Counted from the first letter of the stretch, positions 42,534-54,867 are shown. The stretch: DNA of 64,000 nucleotides from Zea mays (GCF_902167145.1 NC_050105.1:142927508-142991507); one strand, 5' to 3'. Numbers and translations: made by a program. Notes: generated by a model from the letters alone, not told the origin.

Positions 42534-44301
42534 TTGATGCAAGGAGGTAAACCCGTTGCATATTTTAGTGAGAAATTGAATGGCCCTGTTCTTAATTATT
42601 CCACTTATGATAAAGAATTATATGCTCTCATACGATCTTTGCAAACATGGAAACATTATTTGTGGTCTAAGGAATTTGTTATTCATTCTGATCATGAGTC
42701 ACTTAAGCATCTTCGTAGTCAAACAAATTTGAACCGTAGACATGCTAAGTGGGTAGAATTTCTTGAAACTTTTCCTTACATCATTAAACATAAAAAGGGG
42801 AATGATAATGTGATTGCCGACACTTTGTCTAGACGCTATGCTATGTTGTCTCAACTTGATTGTCGTATTTTTGGACTTGAAACAATTAAGGGACAATATG
42901 CTTTTGATGATGATTTTAAAGAGGTTGCATTAAATTGTAAAGAGGGCCATACATGGAATAAATTTGTGCTAAATGATGGATACTTGTTTAGAGCTAACCG
43001 CCTTTGCATTCCAGTTGGTTCGGTTCGTCTTTTGTTGTTACCGGAAGCACATGGTGGTGGTTTGATGGGTCACTTCGGTGCCAATAAGACGGAGGTTGTG
43101 CTGTCCACACACTTCTTTTGGCCTCGAATGTGGCATGATGTTGAGCGCTTTGTAGCAAGATGCACGACGTGCCAAAAAGCTAAGTCACGATTGAACCCAC
43201 ATGTTTTGTATGTGCCTCTTCCTGTTCCTTCAGTTCCGTGGGCGGATATTTCTATGGATTTTGTTTTGGGATTTCCTAGGACGAAGAGGGGGAGCGATAG
43301 TGTTTTTGTTGTGGTTGATCGTTTTTCTAAGATGGCACATTATATACCTTGTCACAAAACGGATGATGCCATTCATATTGCTAACCTCTTTTTCAAAGAG
43401 ATTGTTCGTTTGCATGGTATGCCTTCTACTATTGTTTCAGATCGTGATGTAAAATTCTTGAGTCATTTTTGGCGTACTCTATGGAACAAATTGGGGACAA
43501 AATTGCTGTTTTCTACTACTTGTCATCCCCAAACTGATGGACAAACGAAAGTTGTGAATAGAAAATTGTCTGTAATGCTGCGAGCAATATTAAAGAAAAA
43601 CTTGAAAATGTGGGAAGAGTGTTTGCCGCATGTGGAATTTGCATATAATCAGGCGGAACACTCCACCACCAAGGTAAGTCCTTTTCAGGTAGTGTATGGC
43701 TTTAACCCTCGTGCTCCTATTGATCTTTTGCCTCTACCTACTACCGAGCAAGTACATAGTGATGCTAAGGAGCGTGCTGACTTTATTTTGAAACTTCATG
43801 CTTCAACTAAAGCCAACGTTGAAAAGATGACTGAAAAATATAGAATTGCTGGTAGTCAACGTAGAAAACCAGTTAAGCTTGAAGTGGGTGATTTAGTGTG
43901 GTTGCACTTGAGAAAAGATAGATTTCCAGAGTTAAGAAAGTCTAAATTGATGCCACGTGCTGCTGGTCCATATAAGATTTTGGAGAAAATAAATGATAAT
44001 GCATATAAACTTGAGTTGCCTCCCGAGTTCCGGGTTAGTCCTACATTTAACATTGCAGATTTGAACTCGTATTTGGGGGAAGAAGATGAGCTTGAGTCGA
44101 GGACGACTCCACTTCAAGAGGGGAGGATGATGAGGACATCACTCCCATGGATACAAACAACAATCCCCTAGTTGATGTTCAAGGTCCGATTACTCGCTCA
44201 CGCGCAAGACAATTGAATTTGCAGGTGAGCTCGTTCCTATGTACTTATTCTTGTGCATTTGAGAATAGTGTGCTACCTAATGAATTAATTGTACTTAGGA
44301 A
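42534..44301 (+). pseudogene. CRM-like RNase H and integrase with a catalytic Glu lost
   Basis: RNase [54 protein letters not shown]. Integrase: zinc finger [15 protein letters not shown] with CTTCQKAK, first Asp in [10 protein letters not shown], second in IVSDRDVKF. The third position reads [11 protein letters not shown], Lys for the catalytic Glu (codon 43548-43550). The C-terminal domain [20 protein letters not shown] and [10 protein letters not shown] is intact. The frame is lost near 44150, and the C-terminal tail GPITRSRARQLNLQVSSFL runs in another frame towards the 3' LTR. Confidence 0.88.
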
Positions 44302-44859
44302 TGAAAGGAAGGACCAGCAAGGACATGGTGAAGGACTTGGAGGTGTGGCAGGCCAGCAAGGACGTTCAGATCAAGGTGGAGGTCCAAACCGATTCAACTT
44401 AATCTGTCTCGGTGCTACGACACCGTAACTTGGCCTTTGGGCCGTGTATCTTTGTTGAGCCCATTAGGGCGCGTCCAGGGAGGGAGTCACGCTCCTAACC
44501 CTTATATAATCAGTAGCCGCCACCACATTAGGGGTGGGTTTTGCTTAAGTTAGATCTGTCGAGAACAGTTCACCGTAGATCGGTTTGTGAGACCCCAACT
44601 TGTGAGCTTAATCATTCATCCAAAATATTCCAGATTGTGTTCTTTCTTGTTCTTGCTTGTGTCTTCGATTCTCAGGCAGGAATTAGCCCTCGTGGCGAGG
44701 TCAATCGCGTAGTGCACGGTTGATAACCAGAGGAGAAGTGGTGTTGCGATTGTGGGGTTCTAGTCGTGTTGATTGGAAGCCGGATCGTCTGTGTGACATC
44801 TCCACCAAATCAAAAGTTACCCCTCCTGACGGAAGATCCATAACCCATGTCCCCATCAA
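44302..44859 (+). mobile_element. 3' LTR of the CRM-like element
   Basis: TGAAAGGAAGGACCAGC to ATGTCCCCATCA, same length as the 5' LTR. TATA at 44503-44510 (TATATAAT). Transcription would start about 30 bp downstream. Confidence 0.85.
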
Positions 44860-45147
44860 CGGAGTTTCAAGCATAACACAATGCAACTTGATCAGCACAT
44901 TCTGGTGAAAAGTTTCATATTCTATTTTTTTCGTGCACACCATACAAAGATGACGAGGATGAATGCTACCCAGGTTTTATTTTGATATGCATGTATTGTT
45001 CTTAACCATGTGTGTTAGCTCAATATGGATTTTAAACTGAATTTTACATCAGACAGCTTGTACGCACATGGATTAACGTATTACGGCGGATAATGGGCAT
45101 TCGGGTAAGGCTTTAGTTGTGGCATATTAGGCGTCTCCAATGGTTAT
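44860..45147. other. Short unassigned stretch between two elements
   Basis: Low-copy-looking sequence of 288 bp with no gene or terminal repeat. It may be an original target of the Huck insertion. Confidence 0.35.
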
Positions 45148-46822
45148 TGTCGGTGTTTCGAAACCCGGGGGGGGTCCCTGGACCGACGAGTAAATTGTCA
45201 CCGCGTGCCTCATCCCAGATGGGTCGGCGCGAGACGGAGCGCGAAGGGGGGAGGAAGCCGGAGGGAGATGGGCGTGAGAGGTGGAATCCCGTGGCCTTCG
45301 TGTTTGTCCCGCGCCCAGGTCGGGTGCGCTTGCAGTAGGGGGTTACAAGCGTCCACGCGGGAGGGAGCGAGCGGCCTCACGCGAGCGCCGTCCCGTCCTT
45401 CCCCGCGCGGCCAACCCTCTGTAAGAGGGCCCTGGTCTTCCTTTTATAGGCGTAAGGAGAGGATCGAGGTGTACAATGGGGGGTGTAGCAGTGTGCTAAC
45501 GTGTCTAGCGGAGGAGAGCTAGCGCCCTAAGTACATGCCATCGTGGCAGCCGAAGAGGTTTTGGCACCCGGTTCGTGTGGTGTCGTGGCCGTCGGAGGAG
45601 CGCTGGAGCCTGGCGGAAGGACAGCTGTCGGGGCTGTCGAGTCCTTGCTGACGTCCTCTTGCTTCCGTAAGGGGGCTGAGAGCCGCCGTCGTCATAGAGC
45701 GTGTGGGGCGCCATCATTACTTGTCTGGCGGAGCGAGCCAGATGGGACGTCGGTCTTGTTCCCCGTAGCCTAAGTCAGCTTGGGGCAGGGTAATGATGGC
45801 GCCTCCTGTTGACGTGGTCGGTCCGAGCCCTAAGTTGGGCGAGGTGGAGGCTCCTCCGAGGTCGATGTCGAGTCTGTCTTCCGAGGCCGAGGTCGAGTCC
45901 GAGCCCCTGGGTCGGGCGAGGCGGAGACCGTTGGCTGAGGCCAGGGCTGAGTCCGAGCCCTGGGGTCGGGCGAAGCGGAGTTCGTCGTCTTCCGGGGTTG
46001 AGCCCGAGTCCGAGCCCTGGGGTCGGGCGAAGCGGAGTTCGTCGTCTTCCGGGGCTGAGCCCGAGTCCGAGCCCTGGGGTCGGGCGAGGCGGAGTTCGTC
46101 GTCTTCCGGGGCTGAGCCCGAGTCCGAGCCCTGGGGTCGGGCGAGGCGGAGTTCGTCGTCTTCCGGGGCTGAGCCCGAGTCCGAGCCCTGGGGTCGGGCG
46201 AGGCGGAGTTCGTCGTCTTCCGGGGCTGAGCCCGAGTCCGACCCCTGGGGTCGGGCGAGGCGGAGTTCGTCGTCTTCCGGGGCTGAGCCCGAGTCCGAGC
46301 CCTGGGGTCGGGCGAAGCGGAGTTTCCCATGGCGCCTAGGGCCGGACTTGGCTGCTGTCAGCCTCACTCTGTCGAGTGGCTCAGCAGTCGGAGCGGCGCA
46401 GGCGGCGCTGTCCTCTTGTCAGACCGGTCAGTGGAGCGGCGAAGTGACTGCGGACACTTCGGCTCTGTCGACTGGAGGGCGTGCGTCAGGATAAAGGTGT
46501 CAGGCCACCTTTGCATTAAATGCCCCTGCGATTTGGTCGGTTGGCGTGGCGATTTGGCCTAGGTTGCTTCTTGGTGAAGACTGGGCCTCGGGCGAGCCGA
46601 AGGTGTGTCCGTTGCTGGAGGGGGGCATCGGGCGAGACGTAGATCCTCCGGGGTCGGCTGCCCTTGCCCGAGGCTGGGCTCGGGCGAGGCGTGATCGCGT
46701 CCCTCGAATGGACTGATCCTTGACTTAGTCGCGCCCATCAGGCCTTTGCAGCTTTGTGCTGATGGGGGTTACCAGCTGAGATTTAGGAGTCTTGAGGGTA
46801 CCCCTAATTATGGTCCCCGACA
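45148..46822 (-). mobile_element. 3' LTR of the Huck element
   Basis: 1675 bp, minus strand, TGTCGGGGACCATAATTAGG at the right end (46822). TATA box on the minus strand at 45442-45448. Similar in length and order to the solo LTR 5161-6861. Both contain the 57-bp repeats. Confidence 0.9.
45961..46320 (+). repeat. 57-bp tandem repeat, about 6.3 copies, in the Huck LTR
   Basis: TGGGGTCGGGCGAAGCGGAG starts at 45961, 46018, 46075, 46132, 46189, 46246 and 46303. The period of 57 equals 19 codons, so frames of both strands stay open and create artefactual ORFs of up to 233 codons (45717-46494). Units differ by only one or two bases, implying recent homogenisation or replication slippage. Confidence 0.92.
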
Positions 46823-46840
46823 GTAGCCCCCGAGCCTCGA
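46823..46840 (-). promoter_or_regulatory. Polypurine tract of the Huck element
   Basis: On the minus strand CTTCGAGGCTCGGGGGCTAC, immediately before the LTR start TGTCGGGG. It primes plus-strand DNA synthesis. Confidence 0.65.
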
Positions 46841-49800
46841 AGGGAGTGTTAATACTTGCTTGGAGGCTTTTGCCGCACTTTTTTGCAAGGGGACCAGCCT
46901 TTCTCGGTTGCGTTTTGTTCCGGTGGGTGCGCGCGAGCGCACCCGCCGGGTGTAGCCCTCGAGGCCTCGGAGGAGTGGTTTGACTCCTTCGAGGTCTTAA
47001 TGCATTTCGCAACACTTCGGCTGGTCTGGTTGTTCCCTCATGTGAGCTGGCCGTAGCCCGGGTGCACGGTCGGGTCCCAAGTTCTCGGGCTGGTATGTTG
47101 ACGCTGTCAACGGTTGGGCCGGAGCCGGGTTTGCGAGAGCAGACCCCGAGCCTCTGCACAGGGCGAGAGGACGGTCAGGGACAGACTCGACTTTTTTACA
47201 TACGCCCCTGCGTCGCCTTTCCGCAAGGAGGAGGGGGGAAGCGCCATGTTGCCCTTAGAGGGCGCCGAACATGGTGTTTCTAGCAAGCTGCTGACGGGTA
47301 ATCCGAGTGGACGCCCGTGCCCCATTTGTTAGGGGTCAGCTAGAGGCCCGGAGGCGCGCTCCAAAAGTACCTGCGGGTGATCTGCCGGACCCGGTCCCCT
47401 TTCGACGGGGTCCGAGGGCTCGATGCCTTCCTCTGATGGGATTCCGTTACAAGTTCGTTCCCGCTGGTCTCGGAAATGTCCTAGGGTACCTCGGGAGCGT
47501 AGCCCGAGCCTTGGTTATGTATCGAACGTACCCAGGGTCATCCCTCGCTCTGTGTCTGAGGCGGCTGTGAACCCTTCGAGGGCCAGCCTACGAACCCCTG
47601 ATCAGTAGTGGGCGCGGAGCCCGAGTGGCCTGAGGCGGCCATTGAGCCCTTCTGAGGGGCCGTCCTTCGAACCTCTGACCAGTAGTGGGCGCGGAACCCA
47701 AGCGCTCTAAGGCGGCCGTTGAACCCCTCCGAGGGGCCAGCCTTTGAACCTCTGATCAGTAGGGAGGCTCGGGGCCTATTTCCTTCATGGAGAAGGATCC
47801 TTTTCGGGGTATCCCCCTTTCCCGGTCCCTGTTGTAAGAGAGAGAAAGAAGAAAAGGAAAAGGATACGAAATCGAATGACGTGGCGTACCTTTTTTGACG
47901 CGGTCATTATGGCGAAGGCGAAGCGTCGCTCGCTTCTCCTGCCAGAGGCGCGGCCTGTCCCGCCGCGGAGTTAATGCGACAGGGCGAGTGGTTCGCGGGG
48001 CAGCCGTTGCACGTGCGCGGGCCGTTCGAGGAACGGAACACGGGCGCACTGTCTTCACGCCGTGAGAGAGGGTTCTCTCGCTGTCCCACGAGGTGACGTG
48101 AGCCTGGCTGACGACGTGACCGCTGCTTCTGCCCGCCTGCCGCCGCCATCACTACCGGCCCATTTTTGGCCGTATTGACCGTCGCGCCTGGCTGGCACTG
48201 CTGGGTCATACGCAGGGTTGCCTCGAGTCGCGGTACTGGTTCCGCAGTCGAGGAGGCATGGTAGTGGTGCGAGTGGCGGTGCAGTTTCTCGCACGTAGCA
48301 ACCGGCGTGCCGGTTGCATGACGCGTGGGCCTGGGCCTCCATGCTGGGTGCGTTGGAAGTCGGAGGGGTGCGCCCAATTGGCGCGGTTGCATGCCGCCTG
48401 CATGGCTGCCCGCCCTTTCACCCGCTGGTCTGGGCGAAACTGGAGGAATGCTCGTAACCGCTAGGCAGTTGCATGCACCGCGCGTGGCGGTTTGGCTTCT
48501 TCTGCCCTGGGCCAGTTTGCATGACGCGTGGGACCTAGCCCCCGTGCCGTAGGGGGAGGACCTTGGAGCGTGTTGGAGAAGACTCAGCCCACGACGGCTG
48601 GGGACGCAAGTAGGGAGAGTTGCCTTTAAAAGGAGGGTGACCCTCTTGAAAGGCGACCATGTCTTCTCGCTCCCTTATGCATCGTGTCTTTTTACCTTCC
48701 GAGCCCCGGGATGGGGAACACCCGCAATCCTTCCGCCTTGTCGTTGGAGGAATGCAACTTCGTGGAAGTTGGTACCTTGAGCCATCGTTCGGCTTCTAGG
48801 ATTTTCATCATGCAGCCCGGCTGCACCCCCTCACCGGCGGTCACCCAAGACGGTGACCTCCAGTTCGATGGCGGGGAAAAGCAAGCCGGGCTGCGGCCTC
48901 GCCCCTCCCTCAGCTTAAAGGATTTTCATCATCAGTGCTGGGGAGGGGAGTGTGCCGAGTTGGGGTCGGTCCCTGCGCGGACGGCGGCCCGCTCCTTCCC
49001 TCAGTGATCGGGGGGAAGGGCGTTCGCCATTCGTGGCGTTGGCAGCTGCCGCGTGCCTAGCTCTCTGAGCCGAGTGGCTTCGGAGCCGCTCCCGGCGCCG
49101 CCTTCCGCCACGGCAGCCGGAAGAAGTTTCTCCGCCGACGAGATAGCCGGTGCCGCCCACGGACTGACCTCCAACTCTACGGCCTTCTGCCCGTCCTTGC
49201 CTCTCGAGTGAGGGCATGGGCGAGGGCCTCATGGCAGCAGCATCCGCCCTGAGGTCATCGCTGCTGCTGTTCGGCCCCCCGGAGCAGAAGTCGTCGTCGT
49301 CGCCGCTGCTGGAGCGGGCGACGGTGAGCCGTTCGTCGGTCTTTTGTTGCTCCGCAGGCCCCCCAATCGTGTGGGGTTGTTCGTACCTGCAGAGGTGGAA
49401 CCGGGGTTCCGTTTGTAATGGCACCTTGAATGCCGGTTTTTTGTTCATTGTGGCTGTCGGGGCCTGAACATGTATGTATTTTCGGCACAGAGCCGTGTTT
49501 TTTCCTCATTTCGAGCACTAAGACTCGCCTGTCGGCTATCTGAACCGCTTCACCAAGCGTGAGTCGCCTCGTGCGAAGGTGACGAGTGAGGTATCCGTAT
49601 CCCGGAGGCGTAGGAGTCCCTTGGCTCGGTCGGCCTTGCTGTCCGAGGCTTCTCTCGCTTAATTAAAGGAACCCCTCGGCCGCTCTTCGATGAGCCGAAG
49701 CCGGGGGTAGCGGTGTCAGCACGGACAGGGGTAGAGTTGGCTCGAAAGGAAGACTTGGTCGGCCAGAGCCTGGCCGGGTCGTCCACTGGCGGGACCGACG

Positions 49801-50739
49801 CCGGAATTGAGTTGCCGAGGCCACGGGCCGGGCTGATGTCTTCGGGGGACAGCTGGCCGAGGCCTCGGGGTGGCCGGCCGAGCCGTCTGCTCGAGCCGGG
49901 TTCCTGGAGAAGACCCTGGCGGCGATGGCCCAGACGTGGTGCGGATGTCGTCCTTCAGAATGGAGATCCTCCGACCGCGTCACCGTCCGAGGCTAGGTCG
50001 GACCTCGCCGAAGGTGTAGTCGACGCCGAGGGTGCCGCTGCTCCCTTCAACTATCAAGATCCGAACCTGCAGGGTCGGATTATCTTGTAGTGTGTGTATG
50101 TTTTCTGCGGCCGCCGAGGCCCAAACATACCATCGCCGTGTTGTAAAGCTGCGTTTCTTTTCCTCTTATTTCGAGTGTCTGGACTTATTTGTCGGTAACA
50201 GAATTGTTTGTGCGAGCGAGAGTTGCTTTTCACGGAAGGTGATGAGTGAGGTATCTGTATCCCGGAGGCGTAGGAATCCCTCGGCTCGGTCGGCCTTGCC
50301 GCTTACGCGCACTCTTACTCGTCCATAGGGTTCTGTCACCGACGCAGTCGAGAAGGCCCGAAAAATCGTTCCGGCAGAGGAGCTTTCGAGCGTGAAGACT
50401 TGTTCGGTCCGCAGAATCACTTATCCGAGCGTGAGTTACTTATCGCAGAAGGTGATGAGTGAGGTATCCGTATCCCGGAGGCGTAGGAGTCCCTCGACTC
50501 GGTCAGCCTTGGCTGCTTACGTGTACTCCGTCGTTTTCAGGATCCACTTTCGAAGTAGTCAAAAAGCACGAAAGACATTCTGAAAGAAAAGATCTTTTTC
50601 CGAGGAAAATTTTGGCGCAGAGGGGGTTCCCCCCTTTTAGCCCCCGAGGGAGGGTCGAGCTTTGCTGAGGCAAGGCTGACCCTTCCTTGATGACCAAACT
50701 TTGCGTGGGAACGAGGCATACGAACGACTTGAAAGCATC
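46841..50739. other. Huck region between pol and 3' LTR, with antisense coding signals
   Basis: No sense-strand ORF with known motif. On the plus (antisense) strand, TTTAAAAGG at 48628-48636 looks like a TATA box. ATG at 48659 opens MSSRSLMHRVFLPSEPRDGE, and further downstream (49713-50080) is the decayed equivalent of the coiled-coil frame at 24677. The block CGGAAGGTGATGAGTGAGGT recurs at 50235 and 50445, with a related one at 49577. A 20-50 bp repeat with GGCGGCC...TGAACCCCTCCGAGGGGCC occurs three times at 47560-47760. It is typical of Tat elements with extra ORFs. Confidence 0.5.
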
Positions 50740-51996
50740 TTAAGGGTAGAAGCGACGTAGCTGTTGGATGTTCCAAGCGTTGCTATAGAGCTCGCCTTGA
50801 CTGTTGGCCAGCTTGTACGTTTCGGGCTTCAGAACTTTGGCGATGACGAACGGTCCTTCCCAGGGAGGCGTGAGCTTATGCCGCCCTCGGGCATCTTGTC
50901 GCAGCCGAAGCACCAGGTCGCCCACCTGGAGGTCTCGGGACCGAACCCCTCGGGCGTGGTAGCGTCGCAGGGACTGCTGGTACCGCGCCGAGTGTAGTAA
51001 GGCCATGTCCCGAGCCTCTTCCAGCTGGTCCAGTGAGTCTTCTCGATTAGCCTGGTTGCTTTGGTCGGCTTAGGCCCTCGTCCTCGGGGAACCGTGTTCT
51101 AAGTCTGTGGGCAAGATGGCCTCGGCCCCATAGACTAGAAAGAACGACGTGAAGCCCGTGGCTCGGCTCGGCGTCGTCCTCAGACTCTAGACCACTGAGG
51201 GGAGTTCCTTCATCCACCGCTTGGCGAACTTGTTGAGGTCGTTGTAGATCCGAGGCTTGAGTCCTTGTAGAATCATGCCGTTGGCACGCTCTACTTGCCC
51301 ATTCATCATGGGGTGAGCCACGGCGGCCCAGTCCACCTGGATGTGGTGGCCCTCGCAGAAGTCCAAGAACTTTCTGTCTGTGAACTGGGTGCCGTTGTCG
51401 GTGATGATGGAGTTTGGGACCCCAAAGCGATGGATGATGTTGGTGAAGAACGCCACCGCCTGTTCGGACCTGATGCTCTTTAGGGGTCGGACCTCGATCC
51501 ACTTGGAGAATTTGTCGATGGCGACCAGCAGGTGCGTGTAGCCCCCGGGTGCCTTCTGCAAGGGGCCGACTAGGTCCAGACCCCACACAGCAAACGGCCA
51601 GGTGATGGGTATGGTCTGTAGGGCCCGAGCAGGCAGGTGGGTCTGCCTTGCGTAGAACTGACACCCTTCGCAGGTGCGGACAATTCTAGTGGCGTCGGCC
51701 ACCTCCGTCGATCAGTAGAAACCTTGTCGGAAGGCATTTCCAACAAGGGTTCGAGGTGCTGCGTGATGGCCGCAAGCCCCCGAGTGTATCTCTTGTAGGA
51801 GCTCCTGACCTTCGGCGATGGAAATGCATCGCTGGAGGATGCCCGTGGGGCTGCGGTGGTAGAGCTCCTTCCCATCTCCCAGCAAGACGAACGACTTGGC
51901 GTGCCGCGCCAACCGCCGAGCTTCGGCTTGGTCGAGGGGTAGCTCTCCTCGGTGGAGATATTACAATTACGGGGTCTGCCAGTTTCGATTAGTCGT
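50740..51996 (-). pseudogene. Huck integrase with several stops
   Basis: Minus strand. Zinc-finger part HSGACGHHAAPRTLVGNAFR and a TGA for Trp in QGFYW (about 51709). Then CEGCQFYARQTHLPA, catalytic Asp in WGLDLVGPL, Asp in IITDNGTQF and Glu in NGQVERANG, a TAG for Trp after LPSVV (51184-51186), a stop near 51070, and the tail ALLHSARYQQSLRRYHARGV. All catalytic residues remain, but at least three stops break it. The orphan copy at 25875 lacks these stops. Confidence 0.88.
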
Positions 51997-52194
51997 GATC
52001 CCGCTCCGCTCCTCCTCGATGCGCAGTGCCTCATCCTCGGGGGCCGAGGGTACCTCGGACTGAGCCGAGGGTACCTCGGACTGAGCCGAGGGTGCCTCGG
52101 GCTGGGCTGAGGCCTTCTCGGGCTCGGGCGTGTCGTCGGTCTTGACGGAGGGTTGATGCAGGTCTCGGGAGAAGACGTCCGGGGGAACCGTTGT

Positions 52195-52641
52195 TCACCC
52201 CGAGGCTATTTTAGCCAGCTCGTCCGCAGTCTCATTGTAGCGTCGGGCGATGTGGTTGAGCTCGAGCCCGTAGAACTTGTCTTCCAGGCGCCGAACCTCA
52301 TCGCAGTATGCTTCCATCTTCGGGTCGCGGCAGTGGGAGTTCTTCATGACTTGGTCGATGACGAGCTGCGAGTCACCACAAGCGTCGAGGCATCGGACCC
52401 CTAGCTCGATGGCGATGCGCAACCCGTTGACCAGAGCCTCATACTCGGCCACATTGTTGGACGCCGGGAAGTGGAGGCGTAGCACGTAGCGTAGGTGCTT
52501 CCCGAGGGGCGAGATGAAGAGCAGGCCTGCGCCTGCTCCTGTCTTCATCAGCGACCCATCGAAGAACATGGTCCAAAGTTCCGGTTGGATCGGAGCCGTT
52601 GGGAGCTGGGTGTCGACCCATTCAGCCACAAAGTCCGACAA
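52195..52641 (-). pseudogene. Huck second RNase H domain
   Basis: FVAEWVDTQLPTAPIQPELW, TMFFDGSLMKTGAGAG, SNNVAEYEALVNGLRIAIEL, GDSQLVIDQVM and RRYNETADELAKIASG. This is the additional RNase H of Tat elements, with Asp, Glu and Asp positions present. It is separated from the reverse transcriptase by one TAG (at 52645, expected Gln) and ended by TGA where CGA is expected. Confidence 0.85.
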
Positions 52642-52644
52642 GAT

Positions 52645-54003
52645 CTAGGACTTGATGGCCTTCCGAGGGGCGAACGAGATCGTCTCGCCCATGATTTCCA
52701 CCGCCCACTTTGCAATTCTACCCGAGGCCTCTCGGCACTGGATGATCTCCCCCAGGGGGAAGGATGACACCACAGTTACCGGATGAGACTCGAAGTAGTG
52801 TCGCAGTTTCCGCCGCGTTAGGATCACCGCGTACAGCAGCTTCTGAATTTGCGGGTAGCGGATCTTTGTCTCGGACAGTACCTCGCTGATGAAGTAGACT
52901 GGCCTCTGGACGGGCAATGCATGCCCCTCTTCTCGTCTCTCAACCACAATCGCGGCGCTAACCACCTGAGTGGTCGCGGCGACGTAGATCAAGAGGGCTT
53001 CTCCGGCAGCGGGGGGCACCAAGATGGGCGCGTTTGTAAGGAGCGCCTTCAGGTTCCCGAGGGCTTCCTCGGCCTCAGGGGTCCAAGTGAAGCACTCGGC
53101 CTTCCTTAAGAGGCGGTACAGAGGCAGACCTCTTTCGTCGAGGCGCGAGATGAAGCGGCTCAGAGCCGCAAGGCATCCCATGACTCTCTGTACGCCTTTC
53201 AAGTCCTTGATGGGCCCCATGCTGGTGATGGCTGCGATCTTCTCCGGGTTGGCCTTGATGCCCCGCTCGGAGACGATGAACCCCAAGAGCATGCCTCGGG
53301 GAACCCCGAAGACACACTTTTCGGGATTGAGCTTCACGCCTTTCGCCTTGAGACATCGGAATGTCACTTCAAGGTCGGAGAGGAGGTCGGAGGCTTTCCT
53401 CGTCTTGACTACGATGTCATCGACGTAGGCCTCAACCGTTCGGCCAATGTGTTCGCCGAACACATGGTTCATGCACCGTTGGTACGTTGCACCCGCATTC
53501 CTCAAGCCGAACGGCATGGTAACATAGCAGTACATGCCGAAGGGTGTGATGAAAGAGGTCACGAGCTGGTCGGACTCTTTCATCATGATCTGGTGATACC
53601 CTGAGTAGGCATCGAGGAAAGACAGGGTTTCGCACCCAGCAGTGGAATCCACGATTTGATCGATGAGAGGCAGAGGGTAGGGAACTTTCGGACATGCTTT
53701 GTTTAAACCAGTGTAGTCTACACACATCTGCCATTTCCCTCCTTTCTTTCTCACAAGCACAGGGTTGGCAAGCCATTCGGGATGGAATACCTCTTTGATG
53801 AGCCCTGCCGCCGTTAGCTTGTGGATCTCCTTGCCTATGGCTCTGCGCTTTTCTTCGTCGAATCGGCGCAGAGGCTGCTTCACGGGTCGGGCTCCAGCTC
53901 GGATATCCAGCGAGTGCTCGGCGACATCCCTCGGTATGCCGGGCATGTCCGAGGGACTCCACGCGAAAACGTCGGCGTTTGCGCGGAGAAAGTCGACGAG
54001 CAC
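52645..54003 (-). pseudogene. Huck reverse transcriptase
   Basis: 452 codons open. LVDFLRANADVFAWSPSDMP is the entry, then WLANPVLVRKKGGKWQMCVD, LNKACPKVPYPLPLIDQIVD, SFLDAYSGYHQIMM, PFGLRNAGATYQRCMNHVF, the active site EAYVDDIVVKTRK and KLNPEKCVFGVPRGMLLGFI. The first RNase H or connection follows (PVYFISEVLSETKIRYPQIQ). The catalytic site is intact. Only the flanking stops at 54010 and 52645 separate it from its neighbours. Confidence 0.9.
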
Positions 54004-54009
54004 TGCTTC

Positions 54010-54795
54010 CTATTTTGGATCCAGCTCGGAGTCGATCCAGATCTGCTTGGAGGCGTTGTTGCTGGGGTCGAGAGGGACGGATTTAACCGTCTCTGCCGGC
54101 TCGAAGTTGCCGGCGTGGCGCTTCACGTCTGGCGCCTCCTTAGAGAGGCTCTCCAGGTCGGCGATGAGGGCCTCGGATTCGGCAAGGGCCTCGGCGTACT
54201 CCACGCACTCCACGTCACATTCGTACACGTGTTGGTACGTGGGGCCGACGATGATGACCCCGTTGGGGCCCGGCATCTTGAGCTTGAGGTAGGTGTAGTT
54301 GGGGACGGCCATGAACTTTGCGTAGCATGGCCTCCCCAGTACTGCGTGGTAGGTTCCTCGGAACTCGACCACCTCGAACGTGAGGGTCTCCATTCGGAAG
54401 TTGGAGGGCGTCCCAAAGCAGACGGGTAGATCGAGTTGTCCGAGGGGCTGGACGCGTTTCCCGGGGATTATCCCGTGGAAAGGCGCAGCGCCTGCCCGGA
54501 CTGAGGACAGATCGACCCGCAGGAGCCCGAGGGTCTCGGCGTAGATGATGTTGAGGCTGCTGCCTCCGTTCATGAGGACCTTGGTGAGCCTGACGTTGCC
54601 GATAACGGGGTCGACAACGAGCGGGTATTTCCCCGGGCTCGGCACGCGGTCGGGGTGGTCGTCTCGGTCGAAGGTGATGGGCTTGTCGGACCAGTCTAGG
54701 TAGACTGGCACCACCACCTTTACCAAATAGACCTCCTGACGCTCTTGCTTGCGGTGCCGAGCCGAGGCGTTCGCCACTTGCCCACCGTAGATCAT
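54010..54795 (-). pseudogene. Huck protease with the catalytic Asp changed to Asn
   Basis: VVVPVYLDWSDKPITFDRDD, then VDPVIGNVRLTKVLMNGGSS followed by LNIIYAETL. In related elements this motif is M-D-G-G-S, so here the catalytic Asp appears to be Asn (GAC to AAC). Downstream TFEVVEFRGTYHAVLGRPCY and MAVPNYTYLKLKMPGPNGVI are normal. It ends with TAG directly before the reverse transcriptase frame. Confidence 0.8.
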
Positions 54796-54867
54796 GAAGC
54801 AGTCACGGACCTCGGGGAGTTTCCAGGGCGCACGTACGTAACCTGGAAATTGCCGGCGAAGGCTTGG

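Larger units (their letters stand above)
37750..44859 (+). mobile_element. CRM-like chromovirus (Ty3/gypsy), both LTRs present
   Basis: Two 558-bp LTRs (37750-38307 and 44302-44859), a Met-type primer-binding site, long leader, gag, protease, reverse transcriptase, RNase H and integrase in order. I counted roughly 26-28 differences between the LTRs by eye (about 5 percent), implying an insertion on the order of 2 million years ago at the rate usually used for grass LTRs. No 5-bp target duplication is evident: GGGCA on the left, ACGGA on the right. The gag (IPSFSGHYDAEGYLDWE) recalls CRM elements. Confidence 0.8.

Noticed and set aside
45717..46494. Long open frames (up to 233 codons) on both strands
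   Set aside because: They are created by the 57-bp LTR repeat, whose period is a multiple of three. The encoded peptides are simple repeats and lie in a Huck LTR.
47756..49518. Arg/Pro-rich minus-strand ORFs in the Huck 3' region
   Set aside because: High GC keeps many frames open. They show no match to known Huck proteins and no conservation can be judged from one copy.
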